A DNA stretch of 64,000 bases from Longimicrobiales bacterium (GCA_028823235.1 JAPKBW010000010.1:1-64000); one strand, 5' to 3'. Positions 1 to 8,716 are shown, counted from the first letter of the stretch. Notes: generated by a model not told the origin, from the sequence alone. Program-made: numbers and translations.

Positions 1-1
1 G

Positions 2-142
2 GACGAGGAGCGACGGGACCGCGGTCTCGTAGCACTGTCCGAACTTTCGAAGACTCGGCAAGTCTTTGCCTTCACCTGCCATCCGGATACGGCCGCTCGG
101 CTCGAACAGCTCGGGGGCCGCATACTCAGGCTCCAGCGATGA
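2..142 (+). CDS. C-terminal end of an SMC/YhaN-like ATPase (partial)
   Basis: Open frame entering from the left edge and ending in TGA that overlaps the next start (ATGA). The 46 visible residues contain RQVFAFTCHPDTAARL followed by a glycine pair and a short hydrophobic end. A strand ending in FTCHP after a helical segment is the usual last strand of the ATPase head in YhaN-type and related SMC-like proteins, where it follows the D-loop. Only this tail is in the window, so the full domain order, Walker motifs and partner nuclease cannot be judged. The overlap implies translational coupling with the hydrolase that follows. Confidence 0.5.
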   Translation, partial: DEERRDRGLVALSELSKTRQVFAFTCHPDTAARLEQLGGRILRLQR

Positions 143-1008
143 CCAGCCGGGTCGTTCGCACGTCGCTCCCGCTTTCGGTGACGGAGGTGACCTCGCCGGA
201 TTCGGCCTCGGGGAGCCAAGATCAAGGCGGGGACAAACCGACCTTCCTACTGCTCCACGGATATGGCGGCAGTTCCTATACTTGGCATGCATGGGCGCCC
301 CGACTCGCCCTGTTCGGGAGGGTAATCAGCGTCGACTTCATGGGGTTCGGCGACGCCCCGAAGCCGGCCGATGGGACGTACACGCCAGCGGAACAGGCGC
401 GTCTCGTCAAAGAACTCGTCGGCGAAATGGACCTCGGCCGAATCACGCTGATCGGTCACTCCATGGGCGGAGGAATCGCCCTGCTTTCCACCCTGATGCT
501 GATTGATCAGGGGGCTCTGCCTGTCGACAGACTCGTACTGGTCGCGGCGGCGGCCATGCGGCAGCCTCTACCGCCCTTCGTTGCAATGGCGCGTTACCCA
601 CGGTTGTCGCGATTGGTGCTTCTCGTCGTCGGTGCCCAGCGTGTCATCGGAGTCGCGCTCAAGCAGATCGTTCATGACCCCGACTCCATCACCCGGGAGC
701 AGATCGAGACCTATGCGCGCCCGCTGCAGGAGCACGGCGGAGCCCGAGCGGCCCTGGCGATGGGGAAGGAGATCCTCCCGGACGACATCGACCATATCAC
801 CGGTCGCTATCCGGAGATCACTATTCCCACTCTTCTTCTTTGGGGAGAGCATGACCGCGTCATCCCACTCTGGGTCGCAAAGAGACTCGAGGAAGCAATG
901 CCAAACGCTGAGCTCACCGTGCTGGAGGCATGTGGGCATATCCCCCCGGAAGAGCTTCCCGACAAATCGTGGGAGGCCGTTGAGCACTTCCTCGCACGCT
1001 ATCCGTGA
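139..1008 (+). CDS. alpha/beta-fold hydrolase
   Basis: 289-residue serine hydrolase of the alpha/beta fold. Visible landmarks are the oxyanion loop HGYGGSS at residues 40-46, the nucleophile elbow GHSMGG with Ser108, the acid strand LLLWGEHD with Asp239, and the catalytic His267 in CGHIPPE. No signal peptide or membrane segment is seen, so it should act in the cytoplasm. Its ATG overlaps the stop of the preceding ATPase. The motif set is shared by esterases, haloalkane dehalogenase-like enzymes and C-C hydrolases, and nothing in the sequence or context fixes the substrate. Confidence 0.85.
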   Translation: MTSRVVRTSLPLSVTEVTSPDSASGSQDQGGDKPTFLLLHGYGGSSYTWHAWAPRLALFGRVISVDFMGFGDAPKPADGTYTPAEQARLVKELVGEMDLGRITLIGHSMGGGIALLSTLMLIDQGALPVDRLVLVAAAAMRQPLPPFVAMARYPRLSRLVLLVVGAQRVIGVALKQIVHDPDSITREQIETYARPLQEHGGARAALAMGKEILPDDIDHITGRYPEITIPTLLLWGEHDRVIPLWVAKRLEEAMPNAELTVLEACGHIPPEELPDKSWEAVEHFLARYP

Positions 1009-1044
1009 GACCCTGATCTCGAGACCCAATTCACAGAATCCAGC

Positions 1045-1740
1045 TTACCGCAGGCGTTCCCGAGCCAGTGTGTAGAACATCTTCGCTCCAACGCGTATCG
1101 ACATCATGAGCGAGCCTGAAATTTTTGACTCTCCCTCCGCACGACGGCGATGGGCAACCTCTGTTTCGACGATACGCAGTCCCTGTCGAGCCGCCCGGAT
1201 CTGCATCTGCAGGGTCCAGCCCCAGTTCCGATCGTCCATCTCCAGTTCCAGCAGTCTCGAGAACCGAATGGCTCGGAACGGCGGCAGGTCGTCGAAGGAC
1301 TCGCGAAACATGAGACGAACGAGTCCGAGAATCAGGCGGTTGCCCAGACGGGCGTGAGGAAGGATCGTGCCGACGTCACCGTCTACTCCCTTTCGCACAC
1401 CGAGCACGAAGTCTGCGCGGCCCTCCAGGATTGGCGCCGCCACGCGCTCGATGTCCAACGGATCGTCGCTCCCATCGGCATCCATGAACACGAGGACTTC
1501 CGGATGCACGTCCAGGCTGGCCAGATGACGAATCCCGGCGAGGCAAGCCGCGCCGTAGCCGCGCTCGGCTTCGTGGACGACGTCCGCCCCAGCTGCCCGG
1601 GCCACGGCAACCGTGCCATCGGTCGATCCGTTGTCGGCGACCACGACGCGATCGACGGATGCTGGCATCGCGGCCAGAATGGCGGGAAGCGCCTCCTCCT
1701 CGTTCAGGGCCGGCATCATCACGGCGAGGCGCCCACTCAC
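1045..1740 (-). CDS. family 2 glycosyltransferase
   Basis: GT-A fold glycosyltransferase of about 231 residues. After the first strand the protein shows PALNEEE at 10-16, DNGSTDG at 36-42, RGYGAA at 60-65 and the metal/nucleotide motif DADG at 87-90, the pattern of dolichol-phosphate-mannose-synthase-like GT2 enzymes. I chose the GTG at 1740 because homology begins immediately after it. A longer frame to 1917 adds an Arg-rich stretch and would run into the divergent neighbour starting at 1773. It lacks the C-terminal membrane helices of some DPM synthases. It faces a membrane mannosyltransferase-like gene, so it may make the polyprenyl-phosphate sugar donor for it; that link is inferred. Confidence 0.82.
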   Translation of the reverse strand: MSGRLAVMMPALNEEEALPAILAAMPASVDRVVVADNGSTDGTVAVARAAGADVVHEAERGYGAACLAGIRHLASLDVHPEVLVFMDADGSDDPLDIERVAAPILEGRADFVLGVRKGVDGDVGTILPHARLGNRLILGLVRLMFRESFDDLPPFRAIRFSRLLELEMDDRNWGWTLQMQIRAARQGLRIVETEVAHRRRAEGESKISGSLMMSIRVGAKMFYTLARERLR

Positions 1741-1772
1741 GAGAGCAGCACCTGCATAGCGGCCATCGGAGC

Positions 1773-3164
1773 ATGAAGAAGTACCTGTTGCTCGGGTACG
1801 GTCTGGCGATGACCGCGGTAATCGCGACGCTGGCATGGTTCCCTTCCGTGCATGCGTTCCCTTGGCCAAGCCTGCCCATCTTCGGGCTCGCATTCTCGAT
1901 CTACGTGATGGCGGCACGGGTCGCCCGCGATCAGGCGAACGAACCCCTCACGCTGCGAGCGATCTGGCTCGTAGCCGTCGCGAGCCGGGTCGCGTTGCTG
2001 CCACTGGCCCCAGGCCTCACCGACGACTTCTATCGGTATCTGTGGGACGGGCACGTGCAGTTGTCGGGCCTGAACCCCTACCTCTTCGCCCCTGGGGCCG
2101 CCGAGGTCGAAGGCCTCCGAACCGTCTGGCATAGTCTGATCAATAACCCGACGGTCCCGACGATCTATCCGCCACTGGCTCAGATCGCCTTCCTCCTGAT
2201 CGCGGGTGTCGGGTCCAGCGTGCTTCTCATGAAGTTGCTCTGGGTCGGTTGTGACCTTGCTACCGCTTGGGTCATCAGCCGCATCGCGGTCGACAGGGGA
2301 GTCGAGCCAGCGCTGCCATTGTTGCTGTACGCCTGGGCCCCTCTCCTCATTGTCGAGGTCGCATGGAACGGTCACCTCGAACCCCTCGGGCTGCTCATGC
2401 TCGCTATGGCGATATGGGCCAGCGACCGAGTCCCGGCCTCTCGTGACGCGAGCCGGACCACCTCCCATCCCGCCCCGGATAGGGCTGGTCCGGTGTGCTC
2501 AGCAGGCGGTGCGCCGGCGCACGGGCAACAGATTGTAGCCATTGCCGCAGGCGCGGCGCTGGCACTCTCCGCGCTGACCAAATTCGCTCCGGCTGCCGCT
2601 CTTCCTGGACTGGTGCGACGGCTCGGATGGCGAGCCTTCATGGGGTTCTCGCTCGTGATCGTCGCCCTGTACTCACCATACCTGTCGGCAGGCTCCGCTC
2701 TGTTCGCCGGCCTCCGCACATACAGTGAGAACTGGTGGTTCATGAAGGGGCCGTTCACCGCGCTCGAAGTGCTGACCGGCGATCCGGATGAGGCGCGTCG
2801 GGCGGCTGCCGCAATCATGATCGGGGTCATCGGTTGGTCCGCATGGAGGCGCTTCGATCTCGAACGTACGCTGCTGTGGGTACTCGGAACGGGCATGGTC
2901 CTGACCCCGACCTTCCATCCCTGGTACATCCTCTGGATGCTGCCGATGGCCGCTCTCCGCGCGAACCGGCCCTTCGTTCTCCTAAGCGGCCTCGCATTCA
3001 TCGGCTACTACGGCCTCGGAGCATATCGAGACACCGGGGATTGGGTGCAGCCCATCGGCGCTCGCATGGCCCTCTGGATACCGTTTCTCATCTTTCTTTT
3101 TTTCGATGCCTGGCAGGCGTATCGAGGCGAGGCGACGGGAGATGTGCGACTGAAGAACCGGTAG
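1773..3164 (+). CDS. multi-membrane-span glycosyltransferase (GT87/GT-C-like)
   Basis: About 463 residues, mostly hydrophobic helices, starting at ATG 1773 (MKKYLLLGYG). The loop DDFYRYLWDGHVQ followed by GLNPYLFAP and then TIYPPLAQ is characteristic of polyprenyl-phosphate-sugar-dependent GT-C transferases (GT87/MptB-like), in which the paired acidic residues sit in the first periplasmic loop. It would transfer a sugar from a lipid carrier on the outer face of the inner membrane. It is divergent from the GT2 gene. A low-complexity loop rich in Ala, Arg and Pro lies near residues 215-250. Its last 61 codons overlap the end of the convergent CESA-like gene. Acceptor unknown. Confidence 0.75.
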   Translation: MKKYLLLGYGLAMTAVIATLAWFPSVHAFPWPSLPIFGLAFSIYVMAARVARDQANEPLTLRAIWLVAVASRVALLPLAPGLTDDFYRYLWDGHVQLSGLNPYLFAPGAAEVEGLRTVWHSLINNPTVPTIYPPLAQIAFLLIAGVGSSVLLMKLLWVGCDLATAWVISRIAVDRGVEPALPLLLYAWAPLLIVEVAWNGHLEPLGLLMLAMAIWASDRVPASRDASRTTSHPAPDRAGPVCSAGGAPAHGQQIVAIAAGAALALSALTKFAPAAALPGLVRRLGWRAFMGFSLVIVALYSPYLSAGSALFAGLRTYSENWWFMKGPFTALEVLTGDPDEARRAAAAIMIGVIGWSAWRRFDLERTLLWVLGTGMVLTPTFHPWYILWMLPMAALRANRPFVLLSGLAFIGYYGLGAYRDTGDWVQPIGARMALWIPFLIFLFFDAWQAYRGEATGDVRLKNR

Positions 3165-4577
3165 CCCCAGGGCCATGTAGCCGGACAGGAACAGGACGAT
3201 AAAGGGCAGCTGGCCCCAGTACCCACCAGCTATGGCACCGAGGAGGTACCCCGTCATCAGGAAGGCCATAGAGACCTTGGCGATGGTCCCGAACGGAAGC
3301 GGCACGGCCGCCGCGTAGGAGGCCATCCCAGACGAGCCGCGTTTCGGTGTCCGCTCGAAAGCGTCCTCGGTACCACGCAGCCCTCGCAGGACCGCGTGCG
3401 TCACCGGCACCGACAGGCCGATCCCCATGGCGAGCGTTCGCAAGACGCTTCGAAACCGACCCCTGCGTGCGACCCCGCGCTCCTCCCCGGCCATCCAGTA
3501 GAAGAGGATAAACGGAACGGTCGCAGCTCCAAAGAGGAACACATCCAGACCGAGAAGGTGATCAAGCCCGAGAGCCCGTCGTGCGATGGCAGACGGGAAA
3601 AGGAGGAGCGCCAGAAGCCACGTGAGCGGGTGGGCCATGTGTCCGAACAGATGAATGACGGCTTCGGTCTTCACCGCGAAGGGGAACGGTCCCCGCAACA
3701 GCGCCGGGAGCACTTTCCGCCCGGTCTGAACACCGCCCTGTGCCCAGCGCCGTTGCTGCAGTTCGAGTGCCATGACCGAATCCGGGATCTCGGCAGGGAC
3801 CTGTACATCGTCGAGGTAGGCAAAGCGCCAGCCCGCCATCTGAGCCCGATAGCTGAGATCGAGATCCTCGGTCAGAGTGTCAGACTGCCATCCTCCGGCA
3901 TCCTCCATACAGGTGCGTCGCCACAACCCGGCCGTGCCGTTGAAGTTGAAAAACCGTCCACCTCGATATCGCCCACCCTGCTCGTACAGAAAGTGCCCGT
4001 CAAGCAAGAAGCCTTGCGATTCCGTGAGCCAGTTCGTGAAGCGATTCAGATGCGACCAGGCGGCCTGCACCATGCCCACATCGGGGTCCTGCATGGGCAT
4101 GAGAAGGTCGCGTAGCGTATCGGGCGACGGCACAAAGTCCGCGTCGAGGACGAAGAGAAACTCTCCCCGTGACCGCGCCACACCCTCTGAAAGTGCTCCG
4201 GCCTTGTAGCCGGTCCGGGCGTCACGCCTGACCTGCTCGATCTGAACCCCGCGTGCCCCCCACCAAGCGACCCGCTCGGCGACCAGCGAGACCGTGATGT
4301 CGTCGGAGTCATCGAGCACCTGGATCTCAAGCAGAGCACTCGGATAGTCGAGCTGGGCGGCCGCGTCGATGACCCTGGCCGCAACCTGTCGCTCATTGTA
4401 CATGGGGAGTTGAACGGTCACCCTCGGCAGGTCTTCTTCCGGCCACGGGTCACGGATCTCGTCGCGCGCGCGACGAGCCAGAACGAGCAGGTACGAGCGG
4501 TGGATCGCGAACGGAATCAGGAACGCGAAGACCGCGGCGGTTGCCGCGAGTACGATCATTGCGATGAGGTTGGTCAT
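2982..4577 (-). CDS. processive CESA-like GT2 glycosyltransferase
   Basis: 531-residue membrane glycosyltransferase: an N-terminal helix (1-22), then a GT2 domain with PMYNERQ at 58-64, DDSDD at 89-93, DAD at 145-147, TED at 236-238 and QQRRW at 274-278, followed by at least four C-terminal membrane helices. The D, DxD, TED, QxxRW set is that of cellulose-synthase and glucomannan-synthase-like processive enzymes. Start ATG at 4577. The C-terminal extension after LPGIEKKK is charged, has no helix, and lies antisense over the last 183 bases of the preceding gene, so the natural stop may have been lost. Product polymer unknown. Confidence 0.85.
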   Translation of the reverse strand: MTNLIAMIVLAATAAVFAFLIPFAIHRSYLLVLARRARDEIRDPWPEEDLPRVTVQLPMYNERQVAARVIDAAAQLDYPSALLEIQVLDDSDDITVSLVAERVAWWGARGVQIEQVRRDARTGYKAGALSEGVARSRGEFLFVLDADFVPSPDTLRDLLMPMQDPDVGMVQAAWSHLNRFTNWLTESQGFLLDGHFLYEQGGRYRGGRFFNFNGTAGLWRRTCMEDAGGWQSDTLTEDLDLSYRAQMAGWRFAYLDDVQVPAEIPDSVMALELQQRRWAQGGVQTGRKVLPALLRGPFPFAVKTEAVIHLFGHMAHPLTWLLALLLFPSAIARRALGLDHLLGLDVFLFGAATVPFILFYWMAGEERGVARRGRFRSVLRTLAMGIGLSVPVTHAVLRGLRGTEDAFERTPKRGSSGMASYAAAVPLPFGTIAKVSMAFLMTGYLLGAIAGGYWGQLPFIVLFLSGYMALGLPVLQSHISRRLASIRLPGIEKKKDEKRYPEGHASADGLHPIPGVSICSEAVVADECEAA

Positions 4578-4679
4578 ACGCTCAGGGGCATCAGGCTCAG
4601 GACCACTCGTTCAAGTTACAACGGGGCAATAGCTACCCTCCGGACTTGCCTGGCTATGAGCCATCACGAACTTCTCACT

Positions 4680-4856
4680 ATGAGGAAGAGTCGATGGATG
4701 ATGCTACTGGTCCTCGGAGCATGTGGGGATGAGGTAACCACCCAGTCCACGCCCGCTCCGGAAGCGAGTTGGGTCGGGACGACCGAGTGCGCAAGTTGCC
4801 ACGTCGACGACCGGGCCGAGGGTCAGCAGAATGAGCCGAGCCAGCTTCCATACTAG
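4680..4856 (+). pseudogene. truncated heme-binding (CxxCH) lipoprotein remnant
   Basis: A 58-codon frame begins MRKSRWMMLLVLGAC, a lipoprotein signal with lipobox LGAC (Cys15), continues through a short Pro/Thr linker to WVGTTECASCH, a c-type heme attachment motif, and then stops after a polar tail at 4856. Multiheme or TPR-containing cytochrome-like lipoproteins with this opening usually run for several hundred residues, so this looks like the 5' end of a truncated gene. The bases up to 4976 are pyrimidine-rich and hold no continuation in any frame. It could alternatively be a very small real lipoprotein, but the heme site without any partner His or Met makes that less likely. Confidence 0.5.
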
Positions 4857-4964
4857 TGGGCAGCACTGGTCGATCCATCGATAAATATGCCCCCCCCCTC
4901 CCCAACACCCTCCCTCTCCTGCAAGATTATTTCCCCTCCCGCCAACAAACCGAACAACGAGTCT

Positions 4965-4970
4965 GAGAGG
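4965..4970 (+). promoter_or_regulatory. ribosome binding site for the aminotransferase
   Basis: GAGAGG lies six bases before GTG at 4977. It selects this GTG over an upstream in-frame ATG at 4887, which would add 30 residues of Pro/Ser-rich sequence unlike any PLP enzyme. Confidence 0.6.
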
Positions 4971-4976
4971 TCTACT

Positions 4977-6467
4977 GTGACTGGTGTCCTTGAGCAGCTT
5001 GAAGCGATCCGTTCCAGTGCCGGCGAGCGGCGCACCGTCGGTCTCGACGACACCACTGTGTGTCAGTTCGTCACCAGCGACCCGACCTTGGCCGAGGCCG
5101 TCAACGCGGCCACGGAAGAGTTCGAATCACTGAACCGAGAATTCCCCGAATTGATGGCGATGGGGGAAGTCGAGCAGGTCGCGGAAATCGAAAGGAATAT
5201 CGTCAACTTCTACGCAGACGATACGGTCAACCCTTATGTGTCGCTGGCTGCTTACGGGCCGTGGATCGTGACGACAAAAGGTGCTGTCCTGCACGACAAC
5301 GGCGGCTACGGCATGCTCGGCTTCGGACATGTTCCGGGGACGATCATCCAGGCCATGACCAAGCCACAGGCAATGGCGAATGTCATGACGCCGAGTCCCG
5401 CTCAGTACCGCCTCACCAAGGCTCTCGAAAAAGAGATCGGCCAGACGCGCGAGCATGGCTGTCCGTTTACGCACTTTATCTCGATGAACTCCGGTTCCGA
5501 GTCGGTCTCGGTCGCGACACGTATCGCAGACGTGAACGCCAAGGAGATGACAGACGAGGGTGGGCGACACGCCGGTAAGCCCGTGAAGAAGCTGTCTCTC
5601 GCTGGCGGGTTCCACGGTCGGACCGGACGACCTGCTCAATTTTCTGATTCGTGTGTCGGCTCCTACGCGAAGCATCTCGCCACCTTCCGCGACGCAGAGT
5701 TGCTGACGGTCGAAGCGAACGATGTGGATGGATTGAAAGCGATGTACGCCGATGCCGGTGCTAACGGCTACTTCATCGAGGCGTTCTTCATGGAGCCCGT
5801 CATGGGCGAGGGGAACCCGGGTGTCGCGATTACGCCCGAGTTCTACTCGACTGCACGCGCCCTCACCAAAGGTCACGGCACGATCCTGCTGGTTGATTCC
5901 ATTCAGGCGGGTATCCGCACCACTGGGTACCTCTCCTTCATCGACTATCCAGGCTTCCGCGAGATGGAGGCGCCCGATCTCGAGACGTATTCGAAGGCGC
6001 TGAACGCTGGGCAGTATCCGCTCTCGATTCTGGCATTGACGGCCGAGTCGGCGGACCTGTACCGGAAGGGCATCTACGGCAACACAATGACCGGAAACCC
6101 CCGCGCCATGGACATCGGCAGCGCGGTACTTGACATGGTCACCGATGAGATCCGCGAGAACATCGTGGATCGCGGCCATGAATTCGTGGAGAAGCTGAAG
6201 GCCCTCGCGGTTGAGCTCGACGGTGCGATCACAAAGGTCGAGGGCACTGGACTGCTCTTCTCGTGTGAACTCGAGCCACGATTCAAGGCCTACGGAACGG
6301 AGAGTGCAGAGGAGTTCATGCGACTGAAGGGTATCGGTGTCATCCACGGAGGTGAGAACTCCCTCCGCTTCACACCGCACTTCCAAGTGACGTCGGCCGA
6401 GGTAGATCTGATCGTGGATTGCGTACGAAACGCGGTACTCCACGGCCCACAGGCAGGATCAGCCTGA
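4977..6467 (+). CDS. class III PLP-dependent aminotransferase
   Basis: About 496 residues of fold-type I aminotransferase. Visible features are the phosphate-cup region NSGSES, the aromatic/His motif GGFHGRTG, the acid that pairs with the PLP nitrogen in LLVDSIQAG, and the Schiff-base lysine in YSKALNAG (about Lys340). GNTMTGNPRA supplies the usual Thr contact from the second subunit. The FHGR segment resembles lysine and ornithine aminotransferases, but I cannot assign a substrate. The start is the GTG with the GAGAGG site. No co-directional metabolic partner lies beside it. It is followed directly by a protease remnant. Confidence 0.82.
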   Translation: MTGVLEQLEAIRSSAGERRTVGLDDTTVCQFVTSDPTLAEAVNAATEEFESLNREFPELMAMGEVEQVAEIERNIVNFYADDTVNPYVSLAAYGPWIVTTKGAVLHDNGGYGMLGFGHVPGTIIQAMTKPQAMANVMTPSPAQYRLTKALEKEIGQTREHGCPFTHFISMNSGSESVSVATRIADVNAKEMTDEGGRHAGKPVKKLSLAGGFHGRTGRPAQFSDSCVGSYAKHLATFRDAELLTVEANDVDGLKAMYADAGANGYFIEAFFMEPVMGEGNPGVAITPEFYSTARALTKGHGTILLVDSIQAGIRTTGYLSFIDYPGFREMEAPDLETYSKALNAGQYPLSILALTAESADLYRKGIYGNTMTGNPRAMDIGSAVLDMVTDEIRENIVDRGHEFVEKLKALAVELDGAITKVEGTGLLFSCELEPRFKAYGTESAEEFMRLKGIGVIHGGENSLRFTPHFQVTSAEVDLIVDCVRNAVLHGPQAGSA

Positions 6468-6623
6468 CCGAACTCGCCAACGATCGGCAGGGCGCGGCTG
6501 TTCGCAGCCACGCTCGCTGCGGTTCTGGCTCCAGTGACCATCCTCGCCCACGAGGGTGGTCACTTTTTCGGATACGTCATGTTCGCATCTCCGGCGCTGC
6601 GCACAGCAACGCGACCACAATGA
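6468..6623 (+). pseudogene. remnant of an HExxH membrane metalloprotease (M50-like)
   Basis: Directly after the aminotransferase stop, an open stretch without a start codon reads as a hydrophobic helix (LFAATLAAVLAPVTILA) followed by HEGGH and FFGYVMF, then a stop at 6621-6623. A membrane helix running into HExxH is the first catalytic element of site-2-protease/M50-type membrane peptidases. The rest of such a protein (about 150 residues or more, including the NxxPxxxxDG motif) is missing. It is therefore a gene fragment, left between the aminotransferase and rnhA. Confidence 0.45.
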
Positions 6624-6635
6624 GAGTTGCGACCA

Positions 6636-7301
6636 CTAGAGCTCCGACCGCCTCCACGCCGTCGCGAGCGAATCCGCATACTCGTTCCACAGTGAGCCAG
6701 CGTGCGCACGCATCCACTCGAGTGGGCAATCTGGATGCGCCCGGAAGAGCTCCAGCAGCTCCTTCACCAGATCTAGATTCTTCAGTGGCCCACTCTTGCG
6801 CGTCCAGCCAGCCCGTTCCCACTTCGGAGCCCAGTCGTTGATCGTGTTCACGCACAGCTGGCTATCGGAGAATACCGTCACGGTCGTATCCGCTGGGAGG
6901 GCTTTGTAGGCCTCGATCAGCGCCTTCAGCTCCATGCGATTGTTCGTCGTATCGTCAGCGGCACCGTACCCCTCGCGCTGGATGTCACCCTCCGTCACCC
7001 AGACGAAACCCCACCCGCCAGGCCCTGGATTGGGGTGACTGCTGCCATCGGTGAACACACCGGTCTTTGGGCCGGCCGTGTACTTCTCCAGCACTTCGGC
7101 ACGCGTGAGGTTCTCCTCCCGCGTCGCTGAGGCTGCGGGCCGCGGTTTCTTCGCAGCCTTCTTCTTCGGCTTTGCCGCAGAGTCTTTCTTGTTCGGAGAA
7201 TGCTCTCGGCAATACTTCGGCTCCCAGCCCGGGAACTTCTCCAGAGCTGCCGCAGGAACGCTGAACGATTCGCTGCAAACGCTACAAATGAACTGCGGCA
7301 T
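6636..7301 (-). CDS. rnhA: ribonuclease HI with N-terminal zinc-finger-like domain
   Basis: 221 residues. The C-terminal half (about 78-220) is an RNase H fold with catalytic acids Asp85 (FTDGSSHPNP), Glu124 (NRMELKAL), Asp146 (VFSDSQ) and Asp210 (LWNEYAD), so it should cleave RNA in RNA-DNA hybrids. The N-terminal 35 residues carry CSVC and CREH (Cys6, Cys9, Cys31, His34), a probable zinc knuckle, then a Lys/Ala/Pro-rich linker (44-57). This front end is not the Cauli-VI-type hybrid-binding domain of longer RNase H1 proteins, but could serve the same nucleic-acid tethering role (inference). Start ATG at 7301. Convergent with the fragment before it. Confidence 0.88.
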   Translation of the reverse strand: MPQFICSVCSESFSVPAAALEKFPGWEPKYCREHSPNKKDSAAKPKKKAAKKPRPAASATREENLTRAEVLEKYTAGPKTGVFTDGSSHPNPGPGGWGFVWVTEGDIQREGYGAADDTTNNRMELKALIEAYKALPADTTVTVFSDSQLCVNTINDWAPKWERAGWTRKSGPLKNLDLVKELLELFRAHPDCPLEWMRAHAGSLWNEYADSLATAWRRSEL

Positions 7302-7439
7302 CTTTCACAACTCGACTATTATCGACGGACCGCTCAACTGCGCTCTGCGATCGGGGCAACGCAAGATATCGAGATCAGGAACCGATTACGTAGTGCCCCT
7401 CGATCCCGTGAGATCCGGTGGAACGGACTCGCGCCCAGC

Positions 7440-7767
7440 TCACGACCTGGATCGGTCAAGCATTGTGGCGTTTGAACACTCCTCTGGCCCCACGTACCTT
7501 GAGAACAGTCACGGCGATATCACCGGCCAAGGAGTAAACATTTTCGAAGCCCAGGTCGGCGTCGCCGCGCGGTGCAGCCGCATCGCCTTCAACGAGAGCT
7601 CCACCTTCGGAAACTGGGACTGGGATGTGACTCGGTGGGAGCGTTCCGTCGGATATCGAATCACACTGCACGCTGGCATCATGGCGAGCTACACCTTGAC
7701 GTCGGACGTCGGGCCTGCAGATCCTCGTGACAACCTCACCGCCGTTCGACTCTAGTGGGGATTCTGA
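7440..7767 (+). pseudogene. C-terminal remnant of an outer-membrane beta-barrel protein
   Basis: In the frame that ends at TAG 7753-7755 the last 90 codons read like barrel strands with alternating hydrophobic residues: GVNIFEAQVGVAAR, then TFGNWDWDVTRWE, then VGYRITLHAGIMASYTL, then a turn and NLTAVRL. The TAG is followed in frame by TGG GGA TTC TGA, i.e. Trp-Gly-Phe-stop. Terminal Phe is the classic BAM signal of outer-membrane proteins, so the TAG appears to interrupt the natural last strand four residues before its end. No convincing upstream barrel or start codon is seen before the divergent rnhA at 7301, so most of the gene is gone. Confidence 0.5.
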
Positions 7768-7778
7768 GGCCGGCACAC

Positions 7779-8684
7779 ATGCTCGACACTCAGCCCGCCA
7801 CGACGCACACGTCCGACGCACGACTCCTGACCTTCACGGCGTGGCACGCACGGGCCGCTTCACATCTCGAGCGCGTGCAGCGATGGACTCTTCCATACAA
7901 AGAGCGGCGCTCTCGCCACGAGAAGCACCCGGTCCACGATTTCCTTTTCCAGTACTACATGTACTCACCGGGGAAGCTCGAAGCCTGGCACCCCGCCCCA
8001 TCGGAGTCCCTCGCAGACTCTCCCCAAGCCCGCGATCGCTTCGGAGCTCCGGAGTACCGCGTAGATGCCGGTGTCCTCACGCACGACCTCGGCGCCCTCT
8101 CCCACAAGGGCCGAGAGCAACTGCACGAGGTGGTGGACGTTCTGGTCGCCACGCAAAGTCGACCCGCGAACTTCGGGTGCTACGGGGTCCACGAGTGGGC
8201 GATGGTCTACAAGGGCGACGACGTTCGTCACGCCGGAATCGCGCCGCTTCGACTACCCCAGGAAGAGGTCGACGAGTTCGTCGAGAGCCGACCCGTCGCA
8301 TGCAGTCACTTTGACGCCTACCGGTTTTTTGCTCCGGAAGCGAAGCCCCTGAACCGCATTCAGCTCGAGTGGTCGACCCGGCACGAGATGGAGCAGCCCG
8401 GCTGTATCCACGCCAACATGGATCTGTATCGCTGGGCCTACACAGCGATGCCCTGGATCGGGAGCGACCTCCTGCTGGACTGTTTCGAGTTGGCCGCGGA
8501 TCTGCGCGTGCTCGACATGGAGGCCAGTCCGTACGACCTCCAAGACCTCGGCTTCGAGCCGGTACGGGTGGAGACGCCAGACGGACGCGTCGAGTACCAA
8601 CGTCGGCAGAGAGAGTTCAGCGTGAGGGCTGAGGCGCTGCGGGCTCGGCTGATTGGAGCGGTGAAGGGAGTGCTCTCGGACTAG
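7779..8684 (+). CDS. conserved protein of a family often labelled 3-methyladenine DNA glycosylase
   Basis: 301 residues, starting at ATG 7779 behind a GAGG site nine bases upstream; a GTG at 7755 lacks such a site. The N-terminal block HPVHDFLFQYYMYSPGKL followed by EAWHP is the hallmark of a family that occurs in Actinobacteria and others, named 3-methyladenine DNA glycosylase by automatic annotation. I see no helix-hairpin-helix or other recognised glycosylase motif, so enzymatic activity is unproven. Conserved-looking His, Asp and Arg residues around HEWAMVYKG and CSHFDAYRFF suggest an enzyme. Soluble, no signal peptide. It stands alone, with the barrel remnant upstream. Confidence 0.6.
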   Translation: MLDTQPATTHTSDARLLTFTAWHARAASHLERVQRWTLPYKERRSRHEKHPVHDFLFQYYMYSPGKLEAWHPAPSESLADSPQARDRFGAPEYRVDAGVLTHDLGALSHKGREQLHEVVDVLVATQSRPANFGCYGVHEWAMVYKGDDVRHAGIAPLRLPQEEVDEFVESRPVACSHFDAYRFFAPEAKPLNRIQLEWSTRHEMEQPGCIHANMDLYRWAYTAMPWIGSDLLLDCFELAADLRVLDMEASPYDLQDLGFEPVRVETPDGRVEYQRRQREFSVRAEALRARLIGAVKGVLSD

Positions 8685-8705
8685 CACCTGGCTCGAGGGC
8701 TCTCT

Positions 8706-8710
8706 GGAGG
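8706..8710 (+). promoter_or_regulatory. strong Shine-Dalgarno before a 40-codon ORF
   Basis: GGAGG, six bases before the GTG at 8717. Its strength and spacing are the main reason for listing the small ORF that follows. Confidence 0.4.
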
Positions 8711-8716
8711 TGTGTT

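Noticed and set aside
1659-1772. Longer start for the GT-C gene at 1659
   Set aside because: The added 38 residues are polar, precede the membrane start and would overlap the divergent GT2 gene.
5127-6443. Long antisense frame of 438 codons opposite the class III aminotransferase
   Set aside because: It mirrors the coding strand's codon pattern in high-GC DNA, has no domain, and the plus-strand gene is unambiguous.
7753-7755. In-frame TAG read as pyrrolysine
   Set aside because: No reason to expect Pyl in this lineage, the residue is not catalytic, and the upstream gene is already a fragment.
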